64,000 bases of DNA from NCBI GenBank assembly GCA_004431415.1, contig QPMI01000519.1, positions 248,001-312,000 on the forward strand, written 5' to 3'. The DNA is from Cyanophora paradoxa (Eukaryota; Glaucocystophyceae; Cyanophorales; Cyanophoraceae). The translations under genes were made by a program, and so were the position numbers. The notes under the pieces are model-generated. The model was not told where the DNA came from and searched no databases. It was given only the letters and a program-made list of their open reading frames with translations. This document shows positions 1 to 11,290 of this stretch, piece by piece; positions within the stretch are counted from its first letter, which is position 1, and each line of letters begins with the position of its first letter.

Positions 1-984
1 AATGCCCAGATGTGTGTTGATGCTGGCGTAGCGTGCAGTACCGGTGAGGTTCTTGTTCTCACGGTACGGGATGTGCTGGTGCGTCTTCGGGTCGCGGTAC
101 TTCTTCGCCAGACCGAAGTCGATGATGTAGACCTGGTTAGCCTTCCGCGACACGCCCATAAGGAAGTTGTCCGGCTGCGAGACAGAGAATGTCAGAAGGT
201 AGCGAGCGGAGAAAGCGGAGCAAGGCGCCTAAGCAGCTCTACGAGCCACTCGCTTCCCAACAGCGGGGCGGGCCAGGGCGATGAAGGCGGGGCAAACCTT
301 GATATCCCTGTGAATGAAGCTCTTAGAGTGCACATACTCGACGCGGCTGATCTGCGCCCCAGCGGTCAACGGGATGCAACCGCCGAACCCACCTGGACCC
401 CATGCACCATCTGATCCGCAAGCATGAGCACAGTCTTCAGAGAGAACTTCCGCGAGCAGAAGTTGAAGAGGTCCTCCAGGCTGGGCCCCAGAAGGTCCAT
501 GACCTGCGCAGGGGAAACCCTCATGTGAGGGCTCCGAGGATGCGACAGGAGGGTCCTCTGGCACCATCACATTGTAGTCGCCCTCAACCCCGAACCAGCG
601 GACATTGGGGATGCCGACTGTGAGCGCGGAACGCCACAGCAACACGATCAGCCTAAAAATAAGGCGGGAAGGCAAACGGCGCGCTGACCAGCGCCTCCGA
701 GGATCTTATACAACTTAGACTCATACAGCAGCTGCGGGTGCTTGGTCTTGACAGGTTCCTGCGGGTGGCAAACGAGCATCGGTGAGAGGGTGCTCCCCCA
801 CGGGTCAAAGAGCTCACAAGCTTGATGGCCACTTCCTCGCCAGTTTCAGTGTTGGTGCCAAGATAACTGCGGGACGGTGATCAGCTCAAGGGATGTGCGG
901 CGAGAGGGAGGCTCACATGTCTCCGAAAGAGCCAGAGCCGATCTTGCGGCCGAGGCGGTACTTAGAGCCGACACGCAGCTCCAT
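1..984 (-). CDS. CK1: Casein kinase 1 (delta/epsilon-like), 3' part beyond window
   Basis: Ser/Thr protein kinase of the CK1 family. Joining seven exons on the minus strand gives a continuous kinase domain. Exons are about 984-917, 866-818, 758-689, 617-565, 503-408, 351-298 and 174 to the window edge. The first exon starts [20 protein letters not shown], the typical CK1 N-terminus with its glycine loop. The catalytic Lys lies in EVAIKL. The catalytic loop FIHRDIKPDNFLMG is split by the intron at 297-175. The metal-binding motif appears as [13 protein letters not shown], and the CK1 signature [15 protein letters not shown] is at the left edge. Introns start GTGAGC, GTCAGC, GTGCCA, GTGCAT or GTTTGC and end GCAG or ACAG. 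The C-terminal lobe and tail are outside the window. It is divergent with the + strand gene starting at 1211, with a 226 bp gap. Confidence 0.95.
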
Positions 985-1210
985 CGTGGCGCCCCTGTGG
1001 TCCCGCTGGCCGCAGAGGCAAAAGAGCTGTGCCCTTGTACCCTTGTACCCCGTCCAAGTTCACCCCCCCCAAGTGTTGGGATTGTCGCGCGCCAAGGCCC
1101 GCGGCCAGCACTCCCTGGCCGTTTTCGGGGCGCTCGCCTCGTTCCAGCGGCCCTGGCCCCCGCACCGCCCGACGTACGCGAGCCGCTTCGGCCTTCTGTA
1201 CCTGGCTACC
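985..1210. promoter_or_regulatory. Short shared upstream region of two divergent genes
   Basis: The CK1 start codon (minus) and the coiled-coil gene start codon (plus) are 226 bp apart, so both promoters must sit here or overlap the neighbouring 5' ends. No TATA-like box is evident. The stretch is C/G-rich with a C8 run near 1064. This is an inference from gene orientation only. Confidence 0.35.
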
Positions 1211-3203
1211 ATGGGCGGAGACGAGGAGGACTACGTCGAGCTGACTCTTGTGGAATGCGATCTCCAGGATGACTACTTTGGTGCGCCCCCCCGCTGCAGA
1301 TCGGAGCGTTATCCGCCGTTCACACGGCGTTGATTCGTGGCATGCGCAGACGTCGGCCTCGTGCGCGACTCTGTTGCGGGCGTCGTTCATGTGGATAGTT
1401 CCTCCAACGAGCCGCGCGCCCCAACGCCGCCCACGCCTGCCGAAAGCGAGGAGCCGAAGGGGCCGGCACCACCGCCGGCGGCTGGCGCAGCGCCGGCGGC
1501 CGTCGAGGCACCTGCGACATTGCCAGAGCAGAATACACGTGGCATTGCTCGCAAGAAGGAGGAGCGGGACCTCTCAGCACCTGTCCGCCGCCTTGCCACC
1601 CGTCGCGCCTCCAACGCATGTCTGAAAGGTTACTTCCTGGCCGTTTCGACCTGCGGGGCGCTGCTCTGCATGTACGTGATATCATCCTGTCTATCGCATA
1701 TTTCATTCCTCTCACCAGGATCGCAGCACGAGCGGTGTGTTCCTCCACCACGTTCTCCCCTCGCAGCGGGCCGATTCGGAGCTGCTGAGCACTCGTTCGG
1801 CCCTGGAGAGCGAGCGGGCCAAGATTCAGATTCTTTCCGATGGTATGCGCGCTTGGGTTCCGTCTCAGCACGCCAGATCCGCGCGCACCGGCGCTAACCG
1901 CGCGTGCAGATTTGTTCGCGGCCAACCTGCGTATCGAGGACCTTGAAAAACGACTAAATCTCGCTCATTTCGGAATCAGCAACCGCGAGGCGACCATCAA
2001 AGAGGTGACGGAGGACTTCACCGCGAAACTGAGCGAGCGCGAAGCGATGATTAATGTCATCACGGACGACTTCGCTGCGAGGCTGAACGAGCGCGAGGCA
2101 GAGGTGCGCATGCGCGCATCGCCCCCGGTTTCTTTTCGCCATCGTGCGCGTAGCTGACCTTCCAGCAGCTGAAGGAGGCGCGCGAGCAGCTGGAGGCGAT
2201 GCGTGAGGAGGCCGCCGCGCGCCCCGCGAGCTGCTTCGCCGCCGCGGATGCGCACGGCGAGCCCGAGGAGGAGCGCTCGAGCGCGTACTCGTTCAACTTC
2301 GGCGCGCGCGCCAAGTCCGACCCCAAGGAGCACCGCGGGGACGAGGCGCCCAAGGCGCGGGGCAAGAAGGAGAAGCAGAAGGAGAAGGACAAGGAAAAGG
2401 CGCGAAAGGAGGAGAAGAAGCACGAAAAGAAAGGCAAGGACAAGGCGGGCAAGGGCGCGTCGTCCTCGTCGTCCTCGTCGTCCTCGCCCTCGTCCTCCTC
2501 CTCGTGGTTCTCGAAGGCGGAGTCCGGGGCGGGCCCGCGCCGCGAGCCCAAGGCGGAGAAGCGCGGGGAGGAGCACGGTCGCGACTCGCGCACCTCGGAA
2601 GAGGCGGGGGACCGCGCCGAGCGCCTCCGGGCGCGCTTCGGCAAGCTGGTGCGCCCCCGCCCGCTTCCGCGAAGCTCGAGCGCCCCGCCCCGCCCTGTCC
2701 CGCGCTGACGGATCCGCCCGTGCGCACGCGGCAGTTCGAGAAGGCGAACGAGTGGGCGGCGAACGCGTCGCGGAGCCCCGCGGCGGAGCGCCTGCGCCGC
2801 GCCGTGGCAGACGCCGACGCGTGGGCCTCGCGCGCCTTCGAGGCGACCGGTCCGGGCCCGCCCAGACCCTGCTTGATTACATAGGCCCCCGACGCGGCCC
2901 GCCTGACGGGCCCCACGCACAGGCCAGAAGCTCGCTGAGGTGGCGAACGACATCCGCGAGAGGGCGGACGGGCTCGGCGCCCACTTCGCCCGCAGCTGCG
3001 AGGCCGACAGCGCCAGCGGTGAGCGGCCGCGACCCCGGCCGACCCTGCCCCCGGATCCATTGAGCGATTGCGCCCTGGAGCCTTCTGATCCGCCCCGCAG
3101 GCAAGCTCGGAAAGGCGGCCTGCGATTTCTTCGACTGGATGCGGGAGGGCCCGGGGGCGCACCCCCGGATGGGCCGCGCCGCCGGCGCCGCCGGCGCCGC
3201 CTA
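1211..3203 (+). CDS. Predicted single-pass membrane coiled-coil protein, Lys/Glu- and Ser-rich
   Basis: Not recognised as a named family. Splicing joins an acidic start (MGGDEEDYVELTLVECDLQD) to a Pro/Ala-rich stretch, then one hydrophobic helix near 1625-1755 (GYFLAVSTCGALLCITSGVF once the intron after TGCAT is removed). Long heptad-like segments follow: LESERAKIQILSD, then paired repeats of the form E-DFTAKLSEREA and D-DFAARLNEREA. Next come a Lys/Glu-rich segment (2360-2460), a serine run (2459-2512) and helical Ala/Glu-rich exons. The ORF closes AAGAAGAA before TAA at 3201-3203. About seven introns, mostly GTGCGC...GCAG, keep phase across every join tried. One membrane helix with a long coiled coil suggests a tether or organelle-contact protein, but that is inference. 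The start at 1211 is the first ATG that splices in frame. Confidence 0.75.
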
Positions 3204-4274
3204 AGCGGGCCTCGCCTCGCCTACCCTGCCTCGGTCTTTCCCGCACCGGTACCCCCGTGACGTTCTTTCCTGTACATGTATATACGTACCTTACGCTTCG
3301 GTTTCGAGTTTTCGCTTTCACTTCTCGTCCTCGCTTTCCTGTAATTGTCCGCCGCGCGCCCTCCGGGTGCCTCATGTACCCGGGCCCGCCTGTAAATCTG
3401 TTCCTCGGAGGCCGCGGCCTGATTCTTGAGCCACTAGTACTGGGACATGGGTAGATATAGCTATAAGTAGTGCAGTTTCTGTTAAGCCTTAGGTAGGGCG
3501 ATATCGATGCGCAGCGCAGGACCTCGGGAAATGTCTGCCCGTTGTCATGCATGCCCCTGTAAAGCTATAGTGCGCTGTGCGAAATCGATTGTACAACGGT
3601 AGGCAACTGCAATTCAAATCAAAAACTGCCGCAGTGCAAGCCTTGAAGGAGCTTCGAGGCTCAGCGGCGCCGGCTTGAGGATCCGGAGCAGGGTGCACGT
3701 GGCCATATGCATATGCATGGCCATGGTGCCGGCATGCGCAGGCCCGCCGCGACGGCACTGCGGCACTGCGGCAGACTCAAGACTCCGAGATCCTATGATC
3801 ATGATCTACTGCCAGGCTGATAGCGCTAGCGTAGCTTCCATGGCCAAGGCGCCGGCTCAGCTAAAACAAAGAGCCGCTGCATGCCATGATGAGCCGCGGC
3901 GCTGGCCCGGGGAGGCCAGGCCCTGAGGGGGGGGGGGGGTGGGGGGTGGGGGGTGGGGAGGTGACTGCATCGTGGCGCATTCGAAGCGCCTCGAAGACAA
4001 TGGCAGCAGCAGCACTGCGGCAGCAGTGTTGTGCATACGCTCTGATCATGACGCTCCGCATTCGATTCCACTACACGCACGCACTCGCGAGCACCTAACT
4101 GTGTACATCGACGACCGTAATTGAAACGCTGCATGGAGAATGATACAAGGCGCGCGGGGCGCCAAATACCTAAGCTGCCCTTCCCGCTACCCCGCCCCGA
4201 GCTAGCCCCAGAGTCACATAGCAAAACCGCGCGATGAAAGGGATATGGAAAGGGCCCCTCCCGCCCCGGCTAGG
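3204..4274. other. Intergenic region between convergent genes
   Basis: About 1.07 kb separating the stop codons of two converging genes. It holds lower-GC sequence than the genes, a cluster of short perfect palindromes around 3695-3730 (CATATGCATATG, GGCCATGG), and a G-rich tract at about 3925-3960. Small ORFs on both strands lack splice or composition support. No gene is seen. Confidence 0.6.
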
Positions 4275-6819
4275 CTAGTTGGGGCTGGTCGGCTCGGAGG
4301 GGGGCACGGAGGGGGCGGTCTGGGGCGCGGAGGGGGCGGTGGGAGGGGGGGAGGCGGGGGAGAGGGGCGCCTCGTCCTCCGAGCCGCCGCCGGAGGAGGG
4401 GTCGGGGTCCGAGTCGGCGGGCCCGCAGGCGAGGGCGGCGAGGGGCCCGTCCGCCGGCGCCCGCTTGAAGCTGTTGCGGAGGCGGGCGAAGAGGGAGGTG
4501 ACGGGGTCGGCCTTGGCGGGGGAGGCCGGCTCGCTGGCGGGGCCCGGGGCGGGGGAGCGGCGGCTGCGGCGGCCCCCGACGAAGTCCCGCGAGGAGACGA
4601 CGTCGGCGTCGAGCTTCGAGATGAGCTCCCGGAGGGCCGACTTCACGGGGCTGGGGCGGCCCTTCGCCGCCTCGGGGGTCGGGCCCCGCGACCCGCCCGC
4701 CCCGCCCTCCTCGCCCGAGGCCGCGGTGCCGGCGCCGGCGCCGGCGGCGTTGGCCATGCCCTCGGAGACGGACATGGCGCGGGGCCGGGCCCTGATCGGC
4801 CCGACCAGGACGGGGACCTTGTTCCGCAGGGTGACGCGGAGCTCGCAGGGCACGCGCTGCAGCCACGGCTCCCCGTCCGTCTGCATCGGCAGCGCCTGCT
4901 CCCCCGACACCTTGATCCGGATCTCCTTGCCCTGGCCCAGCCGCAGCGGCGCCCGGATCCGCGCGTGCGAGAGCGCCTGCGCGGCGAAGGAAGCGAAGCG
5001 GTCAGTCCCCGGAGGCGGGGCCACGGGAAGAGGAAGAAGAAGAAGAAGAAAGGGAAGGGGCGGACGAGGTGGAGGGGGCCCTCGAGCGCGACGACCTCGA
5101 GGAGGCCATCGCCAAAGTCCTGCGGCTGCGAGCACGCCGAGTCGGACGCAAGGGCGCGCGGCGTGGCGGGGGGCGGGGCGGGGCGCCCCGCGCACCTTCT
5201 CGCGGTCGCGCCAGAGGGTGAGGCCGTCGGCGTAGGAGTCGATGTTGGAGAGGATGAGCATGCCCATCGGCTGCGGCAGCCGCACGGGCTTCCCGTCGAT
5301 GCTCACCGCCAGCACCTTGCTGAAGTCGAACTTCTCGAAGACGCCCTTCACCCCCTCCATAACGTACCTGAGAAGGAAAGGTTGTTGAAGAAGAGAGAGG
5401 GCCGGGGGCGGGGCGGGAGGGGCGGGGCGGACCAGGCCTTGGTGATGGAGCGGTGGGGGAAAAGGCGCGGCGCCTCTTCCCGCAGCGTGTTTATGTCCAG
5501 CGTCAGCTTCGCGTCGTGCCCTGCGGGGAACCGCCGCCTCGGGAAAAGGAAGGGAGGGAGGGAGGAAAGGAGGGGCGGGGCCCACCGATGCTGAAGCAGT
5601 TGGTGAAGACCTCGCGCGCGCTGGGGAGGGGGTGCGACTCCGCCCCCGGCGGCCCCGGGGCGTTCCCCTCCTCGAAGATATCCACCTGCCACCTGCGCGT
5701 CGCGTCGGCGTCGGCGGCCGCGGCGGGGCCGCCGGGGAGGGCGGGGCCAGCACCTGTCCAGCGTGCCGATCTCTGCGACCTCGATCTTGGGGAGCAGGCT
5801 GAGAAGGTCGCCCGGCGTGGCCGCGTGGCCCCAGCCCAGAGACCGCGCGAGGTCGTTGCCCGTGCCGAAGGGCAGCGGCATGATCTGCACGGCACGCGTC
5901 GGCCGGCGGGCCCGTGGGGCGGCGCGGCCGCGCGCACGTGGTGAGCCACGCCGAGCTCGTCCATGGTGGAGAGCGCCCAGTTCATGCTCCCGTCCCCGCC
6001 CACGACCATCAGGCGCGTCTTCTCGCTGACCGGCAACCTTTTCAACCTGCGCAACCGTTGTTTAGCTAAGGTGCTAGGGGATTCCCCTCGGCGGATAGCG
6101 CTCGCGCCGCACCTTTGGGCCTTCACGGACACCTCCGCAAGCTTGCCGTCGACGCAGGAGCGCGAACGGCCGACCTCCTCCTTCGGGGCTTTGGACGCAT
6201 AGGGTGTTCCCGACGCGCTGCGGGAGCCTTGTTTCGCCGAACGAACGCGCGGCTGATTCTGCTCTCCCGTAGGCGATTCCCTCGTCTCGGAGGGGACCAC
6301 GGCCTGACTGGGGAAGTGGCTCCCCTGAGTCCCCTCGTCTGGAGGCGTTGGAAGGTGCACGACGCCCGGAGTGCCGTCAGGGAGGCTCTCGTAGATCAGG
6401 TCAAAGCCAGAGGACCCCATGAGGTAGATCTGGTGCGCAGTATTATGACGAGCCGTCCCACTCCGGCAAAGCTCGAAGTGGTGCCAACCTGTTTCACGGC
6501 CTTGTAGCGCTTCATGATCTCCACGGCTTCATTCTCATTCCGAGACCCACTCTTTAGATTGACGAGGGCGATAAGCCGCACTTCGCCCGCGTCCCCGGCG
6601 TCTGTGACCCTGTTGGCTCTGGCTCCGCAGCGCGTGGGGGGGCAGATGCGCACCGGCGATCGACATATCTGCAGCCACGGACTTCCTGAGCAGCTCTAGG
6701 CTCGGAACGCGGCGGGCGGGTGGGCTGCAGGTCGCGGGCGCTCCGGCCGTGCTTCGGGCGCCGACGCTGCCGAAGCCGAAATCTTTATCAAGTGCTGGCC
6801 GAAGCTCGCCCTCCAACAT
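4275..6819 (-). CDS. Diacylglycerol kinase (catalytic plus accessory domain)
   Basis: Lipid kinase that phosphorylates diacylglycerol to phosphatidic acid. Ten exons on the minus strand join in frame. The catalytic domain starts at LIALVNLKSGSRNENEAVEI (about 6585-6525) and contains the nucleotide-binding GGDG (RLMVVGGDGSMNWAL, about 6020-5980) and the substrate-site motif PLPFGTGNDLARSLGWG (about 5875). It then runs through LDRWQVDIFEE. The accessory domain follows: DAKLTLDI, KAWYVMEGVKGVF, DGLLEVVALEG and EQALPMQTDGEPWLQR (about 4890). The tail after 4750 is Ser/Pro/Asp-rich and ends at TAG 4275-4277. There is no C1 or membrane segment, so it resembles the short plant-type layout. The usual VNPKSG is VNLKSG here. 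A serine-rich insert of about 80 residues separates the first two catalytic motifs. Start 6819 is the first in-frame ATG. Confidence 0.93.
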
Positions 6820-7147
6820 AACGAGCCGAGGCCCGAAGGGAGCAACCGGCGAGCTGTTTCGGCGAGGGGGTACAAGGCGAACACCGCTTGAGCCGGCTCT
6901 CTTGCTCTGTTTGGAAGTCTTGCTAAGTCTGGGTGTACCTATCTGCCTGAGATCTGCTGAAACTGAGCAAGCAGTCCCGGCCGAGGCCGGCGCGGCATCA
7001 GACGAAGCAGTTCTCCGGGCTTGGCGACGAGCGCTTTTCCGGCCTCTCTGGCACCGGCCCCGCGCCGCCTCCTGTGGCCCCCGTAGCCGGAGCCCGGCCG
7101 CCGCTCAGCTGCCGGAGGCCAGGCGCGGCCGTGGACTCGTCCCAGCG
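6820..7147. other. Divergent upstream region, DGK / membrane protein A
   Basis: 328 bp between two start codons facing apart. Probably holds both promoters and 5' leaders. No clear motif is visible. Confidence 0.35.
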
Positions 7148-9018
7148 ATGTCGAAAACTTCAGCACGGCTCGCGCAGCTCACCGTTGTCGCGCTGCTGCT
7201 GGCCGCCCTGCTTCCCGCCGCCCACGGCCAAGGCGATCAGATCTCCACGAGTGAGCAAACCTCCGACGTCCGCATCAGCCGCGGTGGATTCAAGTACGTC
7301 CGGCCGATCTGCCGCCCTGTCGGTGCGTCGCTTCCGAGTGGGCCCCGCCGGGCCGATCCTCTGCGGCGCGCGCCGACGCGGTTTCCGACACGGCCGGCGC
7401 CCGCCGCCCCTGCGCAGACTCGGACACGCAGGCGACGTTTTACTGCAAACTCTTCTGGCAGGTGATCTTCGCCCAGTCGAACAGCGCCGGCGCAAGCGCC
7501 CTGCGCCTCTCTGCATTCGGCACCGCCTCCGTCGAGCTCGTGGGCGGCGTCCTCGCCCCGAAGGCCGGCGCCGTGCCCGTTGACTCCTGGACCTCCTCCT
7601 TCAACCCCGAGTGGAACTCCGGCGTGCGCTCTACCCCCCCTTCCCTTCCTCCCCCGCCCCCCTGTCCTCCCTCCCTTTCGACCCACCTTTCCCTCCCCCT
7701 TTCGTTGTACCCCCTTTCCCTTCCCCCCCTTTTTCAGACGATGGGACCGATGGCCCGCGCAGAAAGGGGTGCCGGCGGAGCGCACCATCCGGGCCGCTGT
7801 CCCCGCGGGGACCTTCCCGAAGCTGGACACCCCGTTCCACCTCTTCGCGAAGGTGGACGCCGGCACGTCCGACGCCGAGCTGCCCGTGAGCATCTGGATC
7901 GGAACCGTTGCCAAGGTCCGTTTTGAGCATCGCCCGGACTTGGGTTTCAGGCGGCCGCCGAGCTCTCTGCGCAGCACGCGTTCATGGGGCCGAGCGCCGG
8001 GGGCCTCCTCAAGCGCACCCTCTCGGCGGCGAGCAAGGCGCCGCAGTACCTGGACACGGTCTGCGGGCCCTCCGTGAGCTACGCCGGCGCCGTCGAGGCC
8101 TGCAACCGCGTCGAAGTGTGCGCCGGCCCAGTCCGAGGCGGAGCGGCGGGTGTCGGGGAGCGCTTGCGCCCGGATCTTACGCGGGCGCAGGAGCGTCAAG
8201 TTGGCGGGCGGGGCGCCGGCCCTGGGCGCCGGCGTGCAGCTGAAGGTGACGCTGTACCCCGACTCGGAGGTGGAGAGGAAGAACGGGACGGTCTCGCCCA
8301 AGCCGGGGGCGGAGGGCGGCTCGAAGACGGCGGCCGTGGGGGCGGACGGGAGCTGGCGGCAGTTCGCGGGGCAGTCCCTCCCCGGGGAGACGCCTGTCGG
8401 GGAGGACGCGACGGCCCCGGCGCCCCTCCACGCCTTCCTCGAGTACGTGGGCGACCTCCCCGCCGACGTACCCGTCGAGGTCCGCGTCGCGAGCATCGCC
8501 ACGTACCCCACCGCCGGCCGCTTCGAGTCCACCGAGGTCCGCTCTCTCCCCGGACGCCTCGAAGGGCCCTGGGGGAGGGGCCTGAGGGGCGCCGCAGCTG
8601 GCCTTCGCGAGGCGCACGAACCCCACCGGGCGATCGTTCCCCCAGAACATCTCGGCAGGGGGGTACGGCGGCGTCCCGCCCTGGCTGGTCATCGTCCTTC
8701 TCTTCGTGGTGAGGGGGGTACCGTTGAGACTGAACCCGTACCCCTTTCGGCTCACGCTTGCGCCCGCAGCTGGTGTCGGCTCTGACGGCGATCGCCGTCG
8801 CTATCATTTACTGCTGCAAGGCCCGCAGGCGGCGCGAGCGCCTCGAGAAGGGCGGCGCGGCGGAGTCGTTCGGGGGGTACGGCGACGAGGAGGGGTACGG
8901 GCGCGGCGGCGGGTACGGCGGGGGCGAGGCCGTTGGGGGCCACAGGGCGGAGCTGAGGAGCCAGCACGCGCCGCGCGCGGCGGCCCCCGGCGCCCCAGAA
9001 TACGTCTACACGGCATGA
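7148..9018 (+). CDS. Type I membrane protein A (paralog of the 9161-11002 gene)
   Basis: No named family recognised. The N-terminus is a signal peptide (MSKTSARLAQL then VVALLLAALLPAAHG, 7148-7230). The ectodomain is rebuilt from exons with YVRPICRPVDSDTQATFYCK, then FNPEWNSG, QKGVPAERT, TPFHLFAKVDAG, a Cys-containing exon (YLDTVCGP...VEACNRVEVSVKLAG) and VTLYPDS. A membrane helix is split by an intron at about 8711-8769: GVPPWLVIVLLFV joined to LVSALTAIAVAIIYCC, followed by a basic stop-transfer RRRRERLEK. The cytosolic tail is Gly/Tyr-rich (GYG repeats) and ends at TGA 9016-9018. Intron positions and the motifs PIC, WNSG, QKG and HLF-KV match the convergent gene on the other strand, so the two are paralogs. 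Likely a surface receptor or adhesion protein; function unknown. Confidence 0.8.
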
Positions 9019-9160
9019 CCACCTCCAGCTATGTGCTTGCAGGACACTTTAAAAAAGAAAGGAAGCTTATATGCGAATTCGAAACAGGATCGAGCTCCAG
9101 ATGCAGATCTAATATGTAGCAGATACGTATATGGGAGAAAGAGAGGGGCCGCCGGGGGGC

Positions 9161-11002
9161 CTAGGCGACGTAGCTGCTCGAGTAGCCGCCCGGGTAGGAG
9201 CGGAGGCTCTGCTGCATCCGCTGCTGCCGCTTGCGGACGACGAGGCGGAACACGAAGATCGCCGCCAGCACGCAGACCACCGCTGCGCCCGAAACGCGTC
9301 GGGAGGGGGTGGGGGGTGTGGGGGGGGGGGGGGGGGAGGGGGGAAGCGAGCGGCGGGTGCGCTGCGCCACGAACCGACGAGGAGGACGACGACGAGGACG
9401 ATGGCCCAGACCGGCATGCCCCACGCCTGGATCGAGCTCACTCAGAGGGGGCGACGGATAGAAGGGGGGTACGGCGATGGCTCGCCTTGGCGTCGACGAG
9501 GCCCTTGAGGGTGAAGCGGCGGAGGGGGTCGCTGGTCCTCGCGAGGGCGGCGCACGCGACGTCGAAGGGGGAGGAGGCGGGGGAGGAGCCGGTGGCGGAG
9601 ACGGCGGCGGCGAAGGCGAGCGTCGTGTTGGGCGGCGCGTCGACGGCGAGCACGAGGTAGGGCGCCGTCAGGTTGGTCAGCGAGGTCACGGGGCCGGCCT
9701 GGCCGCCGGCCTGCCCGGGGCGCCCCTGCCCGAAGAGGAAGGAGGCGGGGGCGCCGGGCCCCGCGGGGGCGGCGAGGGCGCTCGAGGCCTCCGCGCCCTC
9801 CTTGGGCTTCCCGTAGGGCCCCATCTGCGACGCCCCGTACAGCAGCGCGCGGACGGTGTACGTCGCGTTCGCCCCCGGCAGCTCCACCGTCCTGCGGGGG
9901 CGGGGGGCGCGGCGTGGGTTCGAGGGGGCCGCGCGCGCGGGAGGACGACCGCGACGCACGCCCGGACGCTGTTGCAGACCTCCGGCCGATCCTGCTCCGC
10001 CAGCAGACCGTAGCACGCGCGCAACTGCCGGGGGGCGGGGGGTACCGCATCAGCGGCCAGAAGGCAGAGGGGAAGTATTCACGTGCCAGGAAGGCTTGCG
10101 AGGGGGTAGTGAGGGACGAGGTGATGGTCTTCGAGGCTGTGCCCGCAAGCTGCCGGGAAGGGAGGGGTAAGCATGCATGCGTCAGCGAGGGGGTGCAAGA
10201 TCAGCGGAGAGCTAAAAGCGTACCCGGAGGACGTAGGCGAGCCAGAAGCTGACGGAGATCGCCGCGTCCGAGCTCGAGGCGGACGAGTCCACCTGCGGGG
10301 GGTACAAATGAGATAAACAGGGGGAGATCGAGCGGGGGAGGGGTACCTTAGAGAAGAGATGGTAGGGGGCGTCGATGGTACCCAGGGTGGACTTTGGAAC
10401 CAGGAGCTGATAGGTCTTGTCCGCCGGGATCCCTTTCTGCTCGGGCGGCGGCCGCTCAGGGCCGGCGGGGCGGGGTAGGTGGGGCGGGCGGGGTCCTACC
10501 CCGCTGTTCCAGTTGGCGTCCCAGGCGGCGCTCCACGCGTCCTCGTAGGAAGCGCCGGGCTTCACGCCGAGGACGGCGCCCGTCCCGTTCGCGCGCTGCA
10601 CGGCCGACTCCGTGTAGACCTCGAGCCGCAGGGCTTGGACGCCGGAACGTCCAGGCTCGTCCCACAGAATCGTCCAGAACGCCTTGCAGACCGTCGCCTG
10701 CAGCGTTGTCACTGCTCCGGATGGCGATGAGAACGCTGCGCGGTCCGGACGCGGGACGGGGTTAGCTGGGGACGAACTGGCGGCAGCGGCGAGTGGCGGA
10801 AGCGGCGAATTGACGCACGCGTGCTCGGCGGCGCGCAGATCGGCCCAATGTAAACGAGATCTCGATTTAACGAGACCGTAACGCCGTTCGAGTCCGGCGT
10901 CGGAGCGTGGACGAAGCCCTCGTACTCGTAAGCCGCCGAAGCCAGCGCGATACCGAGCACGAAGAGATAGGTGAAGCTGGCGGCTCTGCATGTGCACGCC
11001 AT
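9161..11002 (-). CDS. Type I membrane protein B (paralog of the 7148-9018 gene)
   Basis: Minus-strand sister of the neighbouring gene. The signal peptide MACTCRAASFTYLFVLGIAL (from 11002) precedes an ectodomain with LVYIGPICAPPSTPFSSPSG, TVCKAFWTILWDE, NANWNSG, QKGIPADKT, APYHLFSKVDSS, RACYGLLAEQ...VCNSVRA and an Asn-rich stretch (LTNLTAPYLVLAV) with possible N-glycosylation sites. A membrane helix is split by an intron at about 9372-9290 (AWGMPVWAIVLVVVLLVGS joined to AAVVCVLAAIFVFRLVV). It is followed by RKRQQR and a short Tyr/Gly tail ending at TAG 9161-9163. The order of PIC, Cys-Lys, WNSG, QKG-PA and HLF-KV equals paralog A, and intron phases agree where both could be read. The two stop codons are only 142 bp apart. 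Function unknown. Confidence 0.8.
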
Positions 11003-11290
11003 CGCGGCGGCCGGTAGCGCGGTCGGAGGACGCTCGGCGCTGCCTCCGAGGAAGTACCTAGTGCCTGGCGGCTGCTACAAGTCGTTGGGCGGATAGCTAG
11101 CTTGCGGAGCCGATTCGTGGTTGAACGGAGCGTGCGTCGACGTCCGGGATCCGTTTCGACCAGGAGAGAGCCAACCCTTGCGACGCGTACCCCCGAGAGC
11201 ACCTTCCCCCGGTCCTTCCGGTCCTTCCCGCTTCAGTCAGCCGCGCGTACGACAGCTCAGAGTGGAGTTTGACCTCTCGGCAAAGCAAAA
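11003..11290. promoter_or_regulatory. Divergent upstream region, membrane protein B / tandem dehydrogenase
   Basis: 288 bp between start codons on opposite strands. No motif stands out. Assigned only from orientation. Confidence 0.3.

Noticed and set aside
2293-3552. 419-codon minus-strand ORF over the coiled-coil gene
   Set aside because: High GC makes antisense frames open; the + strand exons have splice phase and coiled-coil pattern.
4245-5594. 449-codon + strand ORF over the diacylglycerol kinase
   Set aside because: Gly/Arg-rich shadow of the minus-strand exons that carry the kinase motifs.
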